42,500 nucleotides of DNA from Apostichopus japonicus (GCF_037975245.1 NC_092582.1:8327501-8370000); one strand, 5' to 3'; positions 1 through 11,749 are shown, numbered from the stretch's first letter. Numbers and translations are program-made. The notes: generated by a model from the letters alone, not told the origin.

Positions 1-1543
1 CAACCATAGACTAACATACATAAGACACGTTTCAATGAAAGCTCATGGAATGTTTGTCACCTCATATTAAACTGCAAGAAGTTTTCTGCTTTTGACTTTA
101 CTGTTAAACTATATATTTCGATACTTTACCTTCAAGAAAACAGGTGGCTGGGAGCAATCGCTTCGCTACTATACCACCCTTCAATTTCTCAATTATTGAG
201 GGTCGATAGAATAAAAAATGCATGAGATCAATGTAATGTTTGGGTTGATTCTGGAAACGGAAACATATATGTACATTTTTATGCTATTGGTCGAACTAGT
301 TTCAGCTACGACTGAAGAGTTACGCAAGTTAAAACGGTAAGGTGGTCTCTGGGGGGGGGGGGGGGAGAAATAGTACATTCGATAGATGTAGGTGATCGCA
401 GCAAGTATTCAAGGAAGGCTGTCTCTCCCCCCCCCCCCCCCCATCCTTCCAAGGCCCAGATCCACGGTTGGAATACTCCTTCGATCTCTGGCTATATGTC
501 GGTACTTCTCGTTGGCAACTTGCTTTCTTTATGCAAGTCGATAAGCTAAGCCTCAGAGGAGCAATCACGTATATCTCCGGGGAGGGGTTATACCCATCCC
601 AGAAAGAAATATTCATGCTAGCAGTCGGTATACTGATATTCAAAATAACGAGAATTTATGCTGGACTAGTAGGTCAAAATTTTACGACAGTTTTCCCGAA
701 ACTATAGTACAGGTTATTTATCATAGCATCCATCCTTCAGTTTATGGTTTTCGTACCACTCAGACATTATATAGGTCTACTTTGATTAAATATGCACTAT
801 TGTTAAATCTTGTGGTGACTATCATCATATTATTCAAAGGAAACAATACTGTCGTCACAGATGCAATCATGATCAAGCTGACACCATAATTGTTCCTCAT
901 GTTTAGTAAAATAAACTCAGATTTGTAAAACAGGTTTACTTAAGAAAGAACAGATGACCTACATTTTCCACCTCCTGACACACTTTATATTTCTTGTGAA
1001 CTGCTCCATATTGACCAACTTAAAGTGTACAGTGCAAAGTTGGGAGTCGTCGTTCCCCTGCACCCCCCCCCCGCTCATATGCGGGTATCCGTGGTGTGAA
1101 GGAACAAAAACAACTTTGTGTTCCCATTTTATGAGTCAAAAAATTCAAGTTTACTTAATACTTACACTTAGCCTATATGACATTTCACCACACCATTTAG
1201 GTTCTAACGTCTGTTACGAATTCGATTTGATCTATTTTGTATGGCGGGCGGGGCGGGGGGGGGAGCAAAACATGTAACTGACGTTCATATGTCGGGTAGG
1301 AAGGGGGGGGGGTCTAAAGGGAAGAAGACATCTCTCCCCCTTTGAGAATCTTTTTATTTCGGTAAGGGGCTTGGATGCAAAATGGTGCTATCATTTTCAG
1401 TTGCCAGTGCATAGGCGATTTTTGCGCATACAAGTTTATTTGCGTGACATGCAAAAATGAACTTAGTAAACCAATTATAAATCAAATATTGAACACCGAA
1501 GTTTTGAAGACTGATATATCGTTCTTTGTACTTTTTTTTCCAG
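1..1543. other. Upstream or intronic DNA of the protease gene, no exon recognised
   Basis: This stretch precedes the first visible protease exon, which begins in phase 1 and so needs an earlier exon. I looked for another four-cysteine CCP exon or a signal-peptide exon here and found none. What is visible is homopolymer sequence: a G run near 352-366, a C run near 429-443, and G or C runs near 1064-1072, 1254-1262 and 1304-1312. It is most simply intron, with the 5' exons beyond the left edge. Confidence 0.6.
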
Positions 1544-1723
1544 CACGTAGTTGTCTACTGCCGTCCGTGGTACATGGTAGATATCTAACCTACTACGAGC
1601 GTTTCGTTAAAAATGGTACCGTGTTAGTATATACCTGTAACAGGTACGCCGAAGATTATTATGATTCACCCGTATTCTGTAACGACGGAGAGTTTTCACC
1701 AGGTAGACCCGGATGTAGAGAAA
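1544..1723 (+). CDS. Exon encoding CCP/sushi module 1 of the protease
   Basis: A 180-nt exon between a pyrimidine-rich acceptor and a GTAAGT donor, phase 1 at both ends, as usual for shuffled CCP modules. The four CCP cysteines sit in RSCLLP, VYTCNR, VFCNDG and PGCRE. The tryptophan normally found between Cys3 and Cys4 is replaced by Phe (GEFSP). An NGT sequon lies before Cys2. Confidence 0.85.
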
Positions 1724-2000
1724 GTAAGTATGTCATTCCTAAAAGGGATAATTCAGTAGCCAAAGGGATATCCCTTTAATGGAAACATTATCCTTCTTTT
1801 GTTTTTGTAATGGCAGCTATATTTTAAATGACTTTCCAACATATTTCCAATGTTTATTATTTTATATATATATATATATGCAAAAACCAAACATTGGCTG
1901 TTTTACTTCCAATCACTTACCTAATTCAATTATTGTATCTCACTCGAGATCCAGCCTTTCTCTAAATGCAGCATAGTTGTTTAACAGTTTTTCCGTTATT

Positions 2001-2055
<55 letters not shown>

Positions 2056-5000
2056 GTATACGTATGCATATATTGCCGATGACTGACGCCGAAATGTTAA
2101 GTGTATTAATGCATAAAATTTTGATTTCACTGATACCCTAATATTTTATTTCTTACAGAAAGTTGTACATTACCTACAAATACACCTGAGCATGTCCACG
2201 TTGTCAGTTCTTTCTATGGAGATTATAAAGTTTGGCACGGTCTGAATATTTCCTTTGTCTGTACTCCTGGATTCATTTTGATCGGAAGTAAAGTCAATCG
2301 TTGTTGGTATGGAGAATGGTCTACACCAATTCCCCGATGCGTCAGAGGTAAGACGACTACACCCCAACTTGACCCCAGTCCCACACTCACCCCACCCAAC
2401 TATACTCCCTCACCTTCAGGGCGATATAGTTTGCCGCGTTCTGCAGTAATATGCTGACGTAAATTCACGTCATAGCGGCCAGATCAAATTTGATAATACA
2501 CGTCGAAAGTTGTTTACAAATATTAAGGCCCATATAGTTAGCGTGTCATAGTCATATTTTTGTTAACTGCAGGCTTATTACATTATTGATATCGCCATGT
2601 ATATTTCCTCTTCTCTAATCTGTTTCCAATAATAACATATTTGCACGCCAATTGACCTCAACGTAAGTTGTAACCAAAGTGGTACCATCTTTTGCTAACA
2701 AAGCAAGTTATTGGCCTTATGACAAAGGTTGCTCATAAGGAATACATTTACTTTTAACTTTACTATACTCTTCCTACTTTTAGATACCGCTACCGATTAT
2801 GAAAGTTGTGGCAAGGCTGGAAAGACAACGATCAGGTTTGGCGGTCGAGTAGTTGGCGGTTTCGCTTCAAATAGTGGAGCCTGGCCATGGCAGGCTGGTA
2901 TCTACTGGCAACGGGCAGATGGAAACGTAGGTCACCGTAATTTCGAATGACCAAATTTCAGCTTAACATTAAAAAAGACTGTGAATTGTACAAAATAATA
3001 ACATAGCATACATAAAGCTATACAGGTAACATACGGGAATTGTAATATGTGGAGCATCTAATTAAACACTGCATGTGCATTAATAAGCAGTTCGTGTTAT
3101 ATTATCCTATGTTGGTTGCCACTTATGGTTCGCTGTTGATTGTGACGTTGTAATGTATACCTATCGTGAACTGCTTTTGAAATCGGAGTGGGGTCGTGTT
3201 GGGGAGGGGGAGGGGAGGGGGAGGGGAGGGGGGGGTGATGTAGGCTATGTAGTTCAAAATATACAATTAGGTTGATCAAGAGGCCGGAGCAGTGTCATAG
3301 TATTTAAGCCCAGGTGAGCACCGTGGGCACAATATGCTTGCCCTAATTGTGTAGGCATAAATATATAGTCGGCATTTCTAATTGCCTCGAAATATTCATA
3401 CCTCCTTGACCTTGGGGCCCGTTAGCAGTTTTCTCATCTGTCCATTGGGTGATACGAAATTGGGGAGGAGCACAGGGAGAGGAGGGTTGTGGTGAGGGGG
3501 GGGGTGTGATATTCGCGATACCTTCTCCAATGACAAATATCACCATGCACACCCAACTCCATATAACCATATGCACTACACGAACTGCTCGTGCGTGAAT
3601 AACACTTATGCTTCTGTATTTTTCAGTGGTTTCTATTCTGCGCCGGTACGTTAATAGAGAAAGGGTGGGTTCTCTCAGCTGGTCACTGCTTTGGATACGA
3701 CGAGGATATCAGGCGACTCCAAATTCGCTTAGGTAAGGAAACCCACTCCTCCCTACCGCTTCATTTTGATCTCTCTGTTGAAATCCACATAACCATTTTC
3801 TTTCCGATTAAACGACATTCACTTTAAAGGACTTAGCGGTTCTTTTTTAGCTTTGAACAGCCCTTGGTAAAGCAATAGTACTAGTGAAACGTACTACAAA
3901 TTGCTGAATGTTTCTAATACACTTTTCTGTATTTAGGTCTCGACCCTCTACATCATTTCCATAGACTGCCTCTGTGGAGGGGATCCTTTAGGGAGATGCA
4001 AAATGCGTGCTGAAAGTTCAACACGAACGACCGTTATCAGACTCTCTAGCATATTTTGAAGGCAATTGTGATGATCTTTTAATCCATTTTTCAATTTATA
4101 GTTCATCGTCGCTGCTTTTTCGTGAATAATTCAGTTTGATTTTGTATCCCGGTGACAAATGCATGTGGTTTTATTCTTCTGTTTCAACGAAGGAGTAGCT
4201 TGATTAATATAACCGATGTTAACATGAAATATCGTCATGCAGACATCCTGACATCATTACAACCGTATTTTGTTGCTAGACATATATATATATATTTATA
4301 TGCATAACGTGTATACGTAACTTGCATGTATACAATGACGCATAACCCCACAGAGTTCAAGAAGTACCTCCGAGGTAGGATTACATTAACAGACCTCGGT
4401 ACTTCCACAATCAATCATCGTAGGAAATGTTTCTATATGATGTTAGGTACCTTGTTTTAAATTGACAATTATAGCGTCTAATCTTAAAACGGAAATGTTT
4501 TGTAGAAATGTGTATCCTGTTTTGCCTGCACCCGATGAGTGAGGGCCTGGTATCATACGAGTGCACCCGTCCATATATAGCAGAAGCAATATGCTGCCCA
4601 GACATAGTTTACCTGTTGTCATTTTTTCACTAAAAAGTACTGATTGGTTTTTGCATTGTAATGTAAGCCGTGGTAACATATTGCATCTGGTAACGTTTGT
4701 TCATTAATTGGCCTTGTCACTTAATACAGTCTTGCACAGAACCTCAATTGTTACGGTTTCTTGTACCAATTTCATAAGCTTATCATTTGTTTGCCAATAA
4801 AGTATATATTTTTCGATTAAGGTTTACTTAAAAAGCTGATTCGTTTTGAATATCCATAATCTGTATTTAGTTTTATTTCTGTATATATATATATATATTT
4901 TTATATATTTATTTCCAGGCCTCACAGATCGACGAGCAGATATGGGGTCTATTCGTGAACAAATATTCAACGTGACAAATCTGTTTTTACCAAAAGGACA

Positions 5001-6495
5001 TGATTATATAGACTTTGATTATGACATAGCATTGTTGCAGTTAGATGGTCAGGCCCTCCTTAACGATTACGTCAGAACTATTTGTCTACCCCCTGAGCCG
5101 ATCAATGGTGATAATCTGGGTGAGTTTAGATGACAGAAACTTTGCTCTATAATACCATGATACTCTGCCAGAAATGAACATAATAAATTGAACATTCTGC
5201 GAGCGGAGAACTGCCGAATTGCCCAGTGTTGGTAGGTATGGGGCTATTCAGTAACAGCAACAATAACCATCAAGGTTTGAAATCAGCGAGAAGTAATGTT
5301 GACAGTAATAGGTTATGATATTTGTCTATGTATAATTTATCGCAAGTTACTCCCAATATAAAGTGTTTGGACCGTTTGTCACGTACCGCGGTTTAAATTA
5401 TGAAGGTTGACTTCGACCCGGCCGTTAATTTATAACCACAAGGAGTTTCAAATATGTCATATATTTAAATATTAATTAACTAGATACATCATTTGAAAAT
5501 CTCCATAATATCTTGTTTCATTAAACGACTCATTCTTGGAAATGCATAAGTGGTATTTACTCTTTTGTCCCTCTCAGATGCTCTTGTTCCCCCGGGAACA
5601 TTCGGAATGGTCACAGGTTGGGGTCATAGCAGGCCTGTTGAATTCAACGAAAGCTCGCCCTCTATTTATGAAAACACTTTACAACAACTTCAGGTAAGGC
5701 GTTTCACCCATTTAATGGGCGGAGAGTGTTCTGGTCTCTCGCCCCACACACCAAACTCCCCGGGAGAATAATTATGGAGTTAGAAAGTTGACTTGAATAT
5801 TTGTTCGTATCGTTTTGCGTAAATAAACAATACCGGTGTATAATGCTATAACAATGAATAATGTACAAATGACGTAATTTATATAACTTCAACTTTTATA
5901 TTTTACAACAAACCGCGCACTGCGGCTCGGTTTGTTCTAAAATAAAGTTTATTCCAACATGAACCCACACGGGGGATGTAGTGTCCCCCTGTGTCACATC
6001 CCTCTCGGTATCAAGAATTGAAACAGCCCCACTCTTTCATTGCTTAAACCCAGACCCGTTTGTATACACGTCTCTGCTTAACCCGAAATCTTTGGTTCTC
6101 CGAAAGATTAAAACTTTTTTAATTCGTCTTTTTTTTCTTCTTCCCATGTATTGTTGTAGATCCCCATTCGTAGACGTGAGGAGTGCGTAGAAAGTCTAGC
6201 TAATATTAATGAAGATATAAGCCAGTTTACACCGCGCATGTTCTGCGCAGGTTACTCTCGCAAACAGCGCGATACGTGCTTCGGCGATTCAGGTGGACCA
6301 TTTATGCGAAAACTCAAACGCAACGGCAATGGACCGAGACGCTGGGTTCAAGTCGGTATAGTCAGTGCCGGGAAAGGGTGTGCAGTCATAGGACAGTATG
6401 CGTACTATACTCACATACCGAAGTTAGTACCCTGGATCAACTTTGTGATGAGTACCAACTACACAAGATCTGATGGAGATTTGGTACAGATTTGA
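1544..6495 (+). CDS. CCP-CCP-trypsin serine protease (MASP/C1r/C1s- or clotting-factor-like), 5' partial
   Basis: Seven exons: 1544-1723, 2159-2347, 2784-2926, 3627-3732, 4919-5119, 5578-5693 and 6160-6495 (TGA at 6493-6495). All have AG/GT borders and join in frame to 422 residues. Two CCP modules are followed by an S1A protease domain. Activation is predicted after Arg at 2846-2848 (GGR/VVGG). The triad is complete: His 3684-3686 (SAGHC), Asp 5023-5025 (YDIALL), Ser 6289-6291 (GDSGGP). Asp189 (6271-6273) predicts cleavage after Arg or Lys. The Cys in YESCGKAG should pair with the one in RTICLPPE, holding a two-chain enzyme together. The 42-58, 168-182 and 191-220 cysteine pairs are present; 136-201 is absent. 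There are five N-glycosylation sequons. Family knowledge places such enzymes in secreted complement or clotting cascades; the exact orthologue cannot be named without the N-terminal domains. Confidence 0.9.
2159..2347 (+). CDS. Exon encoding CCP/sushi module 2 of the protease
   Basis: A 189-nt phase 1-1 exon with acceptor TTCTTACAG and donor GTAAGA. The four cysteines are in ESCTLP, FVCTPGF, NRCWYGEW and PRCVR, and the canonical Trp before Cys4 is present. An NIS sequon precedes Cys2. The preceding intron holds a (TA)n tract at about 2005-2054. Confidence 0.88.
2849..6495 (+). CDS. Chymotrypsin-fold catalytic domain, split over five exons
   Basis: About 278 residues from VVGG to the stop, longer than trypsin because of a basic loop after GDSGGP (KLKRNGNGPRR) and a ~17-residue C-terminal tail with an NYT sequon. 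Introns inside the domain are in phase 0 (2927), phase 1 (3733), phase 1 (5120) and phase 0 (5694). By alignment to trypsin at GIVSAGKGCA and the following AYYT, residue 215 is Ala instead of Trp, 225 is Tyr instead of Pro, and 226 is Ala instead of Gly. Tyr225 marks the Na+-responsive group of S1A enzymes such as thrombin. Ala at 215 and 226 is unusual and should narrow or reshape the S2/S1 region. Confidence 0.88.
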
Positions 6496-6713
6496 AGAGA
6501 ATGAAAAAGAAGAAGAAGAAGGGGAAGAAGAAGAGGGAGAGAAAGAGAGAGAAAAGCTGTTCACGGGTTACACTTGACTTGACATTTCCGTGAGGAAATA
6601 AGTTATGTAATTTGATGCACGATGTTACATGGGGACTATACATGTAGATTTAGTCAGTACTGTATACTTATTGAGGCTGACTTCAAAGACAAGTTGTGAT
6701 TAAACGGAATAAA
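6496..6713 (+). promoter_or_regulatory. Protease 3' UTR with purine tract and poly(A) signal
   Basis: A GAA/GAG-rich homopurine run at about 6493-6556 starts at the stop codon. The first AATAAA downstream is at 6708-6713 and is the best candidate polyadenylation signal. The mRNA end is inferred, not seen. Confidence 0.5.
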
Positions 6714-8476
6714 CGAGACCACGTGTGAAATATCAAAATCTCAGGGACCTGTACAGATTAAGGATACATCACTCCATCCACTGGAGGTAACGCCATCCGT
6801 TTTTCTTCCATGCATAAAACTTACTTACGAAAATGTTCAGTCTGGCCCTCGACTAAACGATACACTAATAAGGTATATGGGCCTAATTGATGGCTGAGCT
6901 TCCTACCGGCCTACCATGTGCATTGCTTAATATAGGTATATGATGGAGATGTTGGTTCTTTCTGACCTTTTCTTCATACCAATGTCTCTCTCTAGCCCAT
7001 GTATAGAAACAGAATTGAGTAACCCAATTGTCTATTGTTTAATGCCTTTTCTTTTCTACCCTAGTTTATATGTAAATATTGTACTTTCATCATTTGGTTA
7101 TTTTATTTTAAATTTTACTTTAATTCATTTGAATTAACGTGTAAAAGTATTATATTATAGGTCTGAAAGTAAACACAGTAATATTGAGATGTCTCAATAC
7201 CATTTTTTTTAAAAATTCCCATCTGGAAACTCCGTTACTGAAGTTTGTCTATAGGTCAAAGGGAAGGTATGTGGACGTAGATAATTTGAACTCTTTCGAT
7301 ACTGATATTATCAGTGGTTTTAAACGGTTTTACGTTTGATTAGTTTAACTTTCATGGTGTAAATAAAAAGGTGTAAATGTTGCCAAATAAACACGGGCAT
7401 TCAGTTACAATTGGGTAAATTAATTGGGTAAATTAATTGGGTACATTGATTGGGTAAATTAATTGGGTACATTGGGTACATTCTGTCGGGATCATTGCGC
7501 GCTTTTGCCCAACAGGGACGTCCATGTGTATATGGAATTATTCCCGATATTCCGGGGTATATCACGACACATTTGGGAGGTGTGCGGAAGGGTGGCCGGG
7601 AAGTGAAATCTCCGGGGTGAGAGAATGTGGGGATATGTGTGGGTCTCTGGCAATTCTGTTGAAGTCGATCTAAAAAGAGATATTTTGTTTTTCTGTCCAA
7701 GACTCCATGTTTATATTTGTTAAGGGAAGTACAGTTAATGTTAACTTCGAAAGCAGTATTAATTGAGGAAAAAAAATCGATTATATAAATTAAAGAGTTT
7801 CTCAAGAGTAGCGGTCCGTTAAAGCAACGTAGAGTTGAATCGAGTCCAATTTCATGAGGCATTCTTGATACAAACAGTCAATGAGAAATATACATACCTA
7901 TTACACGGGCCATGACTTTTACCTCATGCAAAATATTTTAAGACCCTACTCATGTATTTTCCATGATTGTACTTGTCTTATATTATCTGTCAACGACATC
8001 ATTTGTACAAAATAAAATAAAATACAAAAACAAACCAAACAAGCCTAGTGTCGTAGTTTTGTTTGAGAGTTGTTACAATCGACCTGGGTAGTGAGGTGGG
8101 AGGGTATTTGAAAGATGAGGCTGATTGGAGGACCTCTACTTAACAATTAAAAATATAAAATAATTTGGAATGTACTGTGGTGTAAGGTTACCAAAACGTC
8201 TCCGATTTTCGGGGGCAGTCCCGAATTTTATGTAACGTCCCCGGATTGATAAAGCCTCCGGAAGTGCCCATAGGCAGGCTAATGTTCTACCCTGATATGT
8301 TTGTAAGTGCCCACCTCCCCACGAATTTGTATAACAAACAATTATCAGTTGCTTCTGTTTGACATTCCGTGCTTAAAATCGAAGTGACGAAAGTAATACA
8401 GTACATTAAATAATTTCATAGTCTGTATAGTCAAGTAAAAACCATAACGGTTACAGCGGTCACAGTCAAGTTCTCT
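6714..8476. other. Intergenic, no gene recognised
   Basis: AT-rich sequence with no convincing exon. It contains the short tandem array at 7408-7482 (listed separately) and further AATAAA-like strings near 7363 and 8010. Confidence 0.5.
7408..7482. repeat. Short tandem repeat, ~14-16 bp unit
   Basis: Imperfect tandem copies of a unit like AATTGGGTAAATT or AATTGGGTACATT. It accounts for the Asn/Pro-rich end of a long minus-strand reading frame across the region. Confidence 0.8.
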
Positions 8477-8502
8477 ATTGTAGTGCGCGTGCGCGCTACA
8501 AT
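8477..8502. promoter_or_regulatory. GC-core palindrome with an NRF-1-like site
   Basis: A near-perfect 26-bp palindrome: ATTGTAG and CTACAAT flank a GC core. On the minus strand the core reads CGCGCACGCGCA, which fits the NRF-1 consensus YGCGCAYGCGCR. It is an isolated CpG-rich spot in AT-rich DNA. Whether it acts as a promoter element is unknown. Confidence 0.4.
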
Positions 8503-8712
8503 ATTGGCATTACTGGCCAAGTGAACGATACCTACATCGATACCTACCTACGTTGAAACTTAGTTTTTTATAGTCTCTGTTCATTTGCAGTTTCAGAGGC
8601 TAGCTTCGTAGCCAACTTTTTTTCTGAGCCTGTCACGGCGCTCACAAAGCGCCCTCGTTATGTAGGTCACTACATCATACATGACTATACTCCCTGGTGT
8701 GTTGTCTACTCC

Positions 8713-8787
8713 AAAAATAACACCATAAACAACCAAAAAGTTCTTCCTAAAAATAACACCATGAACACCCAAAAGTTCTTCCTAATA
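8713..8787. repeat. Local tandem duplication, ~40 bp unit
   Basis: Two adjacent near-identical copies of a segment containing AAAATAACACCAT, then AACA(A/C)CCAAAA and GTTCTTCCTAA. Confidence 0.7.
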
Positions 8788-9384
8788 CTACTAGGAGTCC
8801 ATGCGAGCTTCAATGCTGCGTATTATACTGCGTATAAGGCAAATGCAGTTAGTTTGCCTTGGATTTTTAATTTGGACAAAGTACTGGTAGGCCTATTTGG
8901 GGGGAGGCCCATCATTCTTGCCAACATTACCACCAATTACTGAGATGCCCTATCTCTCCCACTACCCTTTCATATCAATATGAGGGGCTAATCATTATCT
9001 TCGTCGATTTACTCATAATATTCTGGTCACTTGATTATGGAGGAATCCGGCAAACCACATTTACCCTGTTGGAACACGCTTATATGTTTGCCTATTGTAG
9101 CGTTCCTCCGTCCGCCTTTTACGGCTTCCGTTGGTATGCCACAAGTACCACTCAACCGCATTGCATGATGTTACAAGATGACAGGTAAATTACATTTGGA
9201 AAAAGGTGAATAAGTGTTGCAGCGGTTTGCGGGTCCATCCACACAAATGGTTAGGTTCCCAGTTCAAAACGTGGTCAAGACCAGGTGTTATGTTGATACT
9301 GTGTAGTTGTGCTGAAGTAGATCCATCAGTGGGTATCATACATTTGGTAAATGAATTTGACAGTGGGGTTTGTTCCTGTTCTTT

Positions 9385-11222
9385 AACCTTTTTTCGAAAC
9401 ACTTCTTTGTCATAGCTGATTCACAAAATGTTTGATAAGGGTAACATATCCGTTAAAACTTAATTGAGAAAGTGGTCAGATGCTGAGATACTCCCCCCCC
9501 CCCCCCCCTCATCGGCTGGACTGGGACGATCGGTTGTGTTTCACTAAGTTAAACTAAGGTAAAATAGTTTAATTAATAATTACCACAGAAACAGCTCAAA
9601 ACTTCCCTCCAAAAAAAGACTAAAAATTAATATAGGCCTATATTTCTCATCTATTTATTCAACCACTTTTACTAAAATGGTCAAATTACTCTATATGGAC
9701 AAGAATTAAAACTTACATCTATCCATTTGACTGAGTAGTTGTACCTGGTATATTAGAACAAAATCGTTTCACTTTATGTTGTTCACATGTAGAATAATCT
9801 ACATACATTGCTGTTTATCACACAGTAACAGCAATATACGACAGCTGAACACTTTGATCATACTGTACTTTCTTTTCAAAACACTTCGTCATAGCTGAGT
9901 CACAAACATGTTGAAAGGGGTAACATGTGTTTGTCTCCCTCGGTATTTGAGAAAGTGGTCAGATGCTGAAATACCCCCCTCATACGCTGGAATCGGACGG
10001 TCAGTTGCGGTTCACTGAGTTAGACTTAGCTTAAATTAGTTAATTTAATAATTACAACAGAAACAGCTCAAAATTTCCCTCCAAAAAAGGACTTCAAATT
10101 AATTTATATTTCTCATCTGTTTATTCAACCACTTTTACTAAAATGGATAAATCACTCTAATTGGAGGCTACCTATCTCGACAGTCCTTTTAATAGTCTAT
10201 TAAAACACCACTGATCAAACACCACTGACCAACTCACAAAGATGTCAGCCTTCTTCATCAGCTTGAGAACCTCCTTGATGACCTTACAGTTTATGGTAAA
10301 CTGTATGTTGTATAGCCAAACTTGCAAAATGAATGTTGTATAGAGGAGTCGCAACATGTATGTTGTATAGCCGAATCGCAACATGTAAGTTGTATAGCCG
10401 AGTCAAATCATGTATGTTGTATAGCCGAATCCCAATATGTATGTTGCATGGCGGAGTCTCAAAATCTATGTTGTATAGCCAAAATTGCAAAATGTATGTC
10501 GTATGGCGGAGTCGCAACATGTATGTTGTATAGCGGAGTCGCAACATATATGTTGTATGGCGGAGTCGCAACATGTATGTTGTATAGGTGAATTGCAACA
10601 TGTTTGTTGTATAGTCCCAACATGTTACTTCAAGGGTACAGTCCAGCTGTTATCAGTTGTTTTTGCTGACTTTCATCAATGGTCCGGTCTTGAGTTACGG
10701 TGGAGTAATGGCTCTGCAAACGTATCTCCAGTCACTTCACTATTAAAATACAGAGACTTCCATCACAGATTGTCACAAAGCGGTTGTTTACTGACAGAAG
10801 GTACTTGATTACTACCAAACTATTTTATCATCATATCTTACTGAAGGATATCAGTAACAGACAGCTAGGGGTATTAGGAACCAGCTTGAGCCCCAGAGAG
10901 AATTATGTTATTATGCACCAAGTTTTGAAGTCTATTTTTCTTAAGTACCTTATGAAAGTTAGAGTACATCATTTGGCATATGGGTATCCTGGGGTGGCAG
11001 CCTCCCTGACCCCCATCTCACCAGACCCACAGTCAACATCAGTCCATCTAATATGGACAAGGATTAAAACTTACATCTAGCGATTTGACCGAGTTGCTGT
11101 TCCTGGTATATTAGAACAAAATCGTTTCACCAAATGTTGTTAACATGAAGAATAACCTACATACATACATTGTTGTTGTTCACACAGTAACAGCAAACTA
11201 CAACACCTCATCATAATGTGCT
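9385..11222. repeat. ~480-bp tandem duplication, second copy interrupted
   Basis: Copy 1 spans about 9385-9866 without interruption. Copy 2 is in two parts, about 9868-10160 and 11045-11222. Shared landmarks include GAGAAAGTGGTCAGATGCTG, CAGAAACAGCTCAAAA, TTATTCAACCACTTTTACTA and ATTAGAACAAAATCGTTTCA. The ~890 bp between the parts of copy 2 is absent from copy 1 and carries the 27-bp minisatellite. TCTAAT-like sequence at both junctions could be a target duplication. Copy 1 also has a C run at about 9491-9507. Confidence 0.8.
10328..10622. repeat. 27-bp minisatellite with internal dyad symmetry
   Basis: About 11 units, with TGTTGTATAG recurring at 10334, 10361, 10388 and 10415 and so on; one unit is 28 bp. 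Each unit holds ATGTTG and CAACAT, so it can fold on itself. Because 27 is a multiple of three, reading frames stay open on both strands and give 9-residue repeats such as CCIAESQHV. I take those as a by-product, not genes. Confidence 0.9.
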
Positions 11223-11248
11223 GGAAGATTTCAATCGACGCCAAACAC

Positions 11249-11496
11249 GGGTCCATCTGCTATTGGACAACAACACTCAAATATATTCTCCAATCTCCAC
11301 TGTTGTCTATGCTTTGATGTTAACACTGTCAAACCAGTTCTTGAGGATAACACTACACATCGCATGAGTTGTGGGTCCATCTGCTATTGGACAACAACAC
11401 TCAAATATATTCTCCAATCTCCACTGTTGTCTATGCTTTGATGTTAACACTGTCAAACTAGTTCTTGAGGATAACACTACACATCGCATGAGTTGT
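11249..11496. repeat. Recent tandem duplication, ~124 bp unit x2
   Basis: Two head-to-tail copies starting at GTCCATCTGCTATTGGACAA (11251 and 11375) that are almost identical; I see one clear substitution (CAAACCAG versus CAAACTAG). It lies downstream of the GTF2H4 stop, in or beyond its 3' UTR. Confidence 0.85.
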
Positions 11497-11749
11497 TTTC
11501 ACTGATCTGGAAGACCATTTCAGCTGGGAAAGCCATGGACTGTTCATCTGTAGCAGCATGTCTATCACAGCATTACCACATAGAATCTGTAGCTTCCATG
11601 TTGATGTCCAGAAATCAACTTGTGAGGTAATTCTATATATACACCACACAATCGACTGCCAGGGTTTTCCCCTAGGTTAACATATTTCAAGTCTCTGGAA
11701 ATTTCAACTGACAGGAAGTTTTGTGATTCAATTCATCATTCAATCAGCT

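Noticed and set aside
468-1277. Upstream open frames as possible 5' exons of the protease
   Set aside because: They lack the CCP cysteine pattern or a signal peptide with matching phase-1 donor, and they run through G/C homopolymers.
7401-7862. 153-codon minus-strand frame
   Set aside because: Its end comes from the AATTGGGTA tandem repeat, the rest shows no family features, and no splice borders or start context support it.
10284-10601. Cysteine-rich and Tyr/Thr-rich repeat proteins on both strands
   Set aside because: Open frames follow automatically from a 27-bp period without stops; there are no splice sites or flanking domains.
11458-11649. Fragment SQVDFW resembling the GTF2H4 exon 13 sequence
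   Set aside because: The true exon is at 12315-12376 ([18 protein letters not shown]), which joins in frame on both sides; this frame is chance over a duplicated 3' region.
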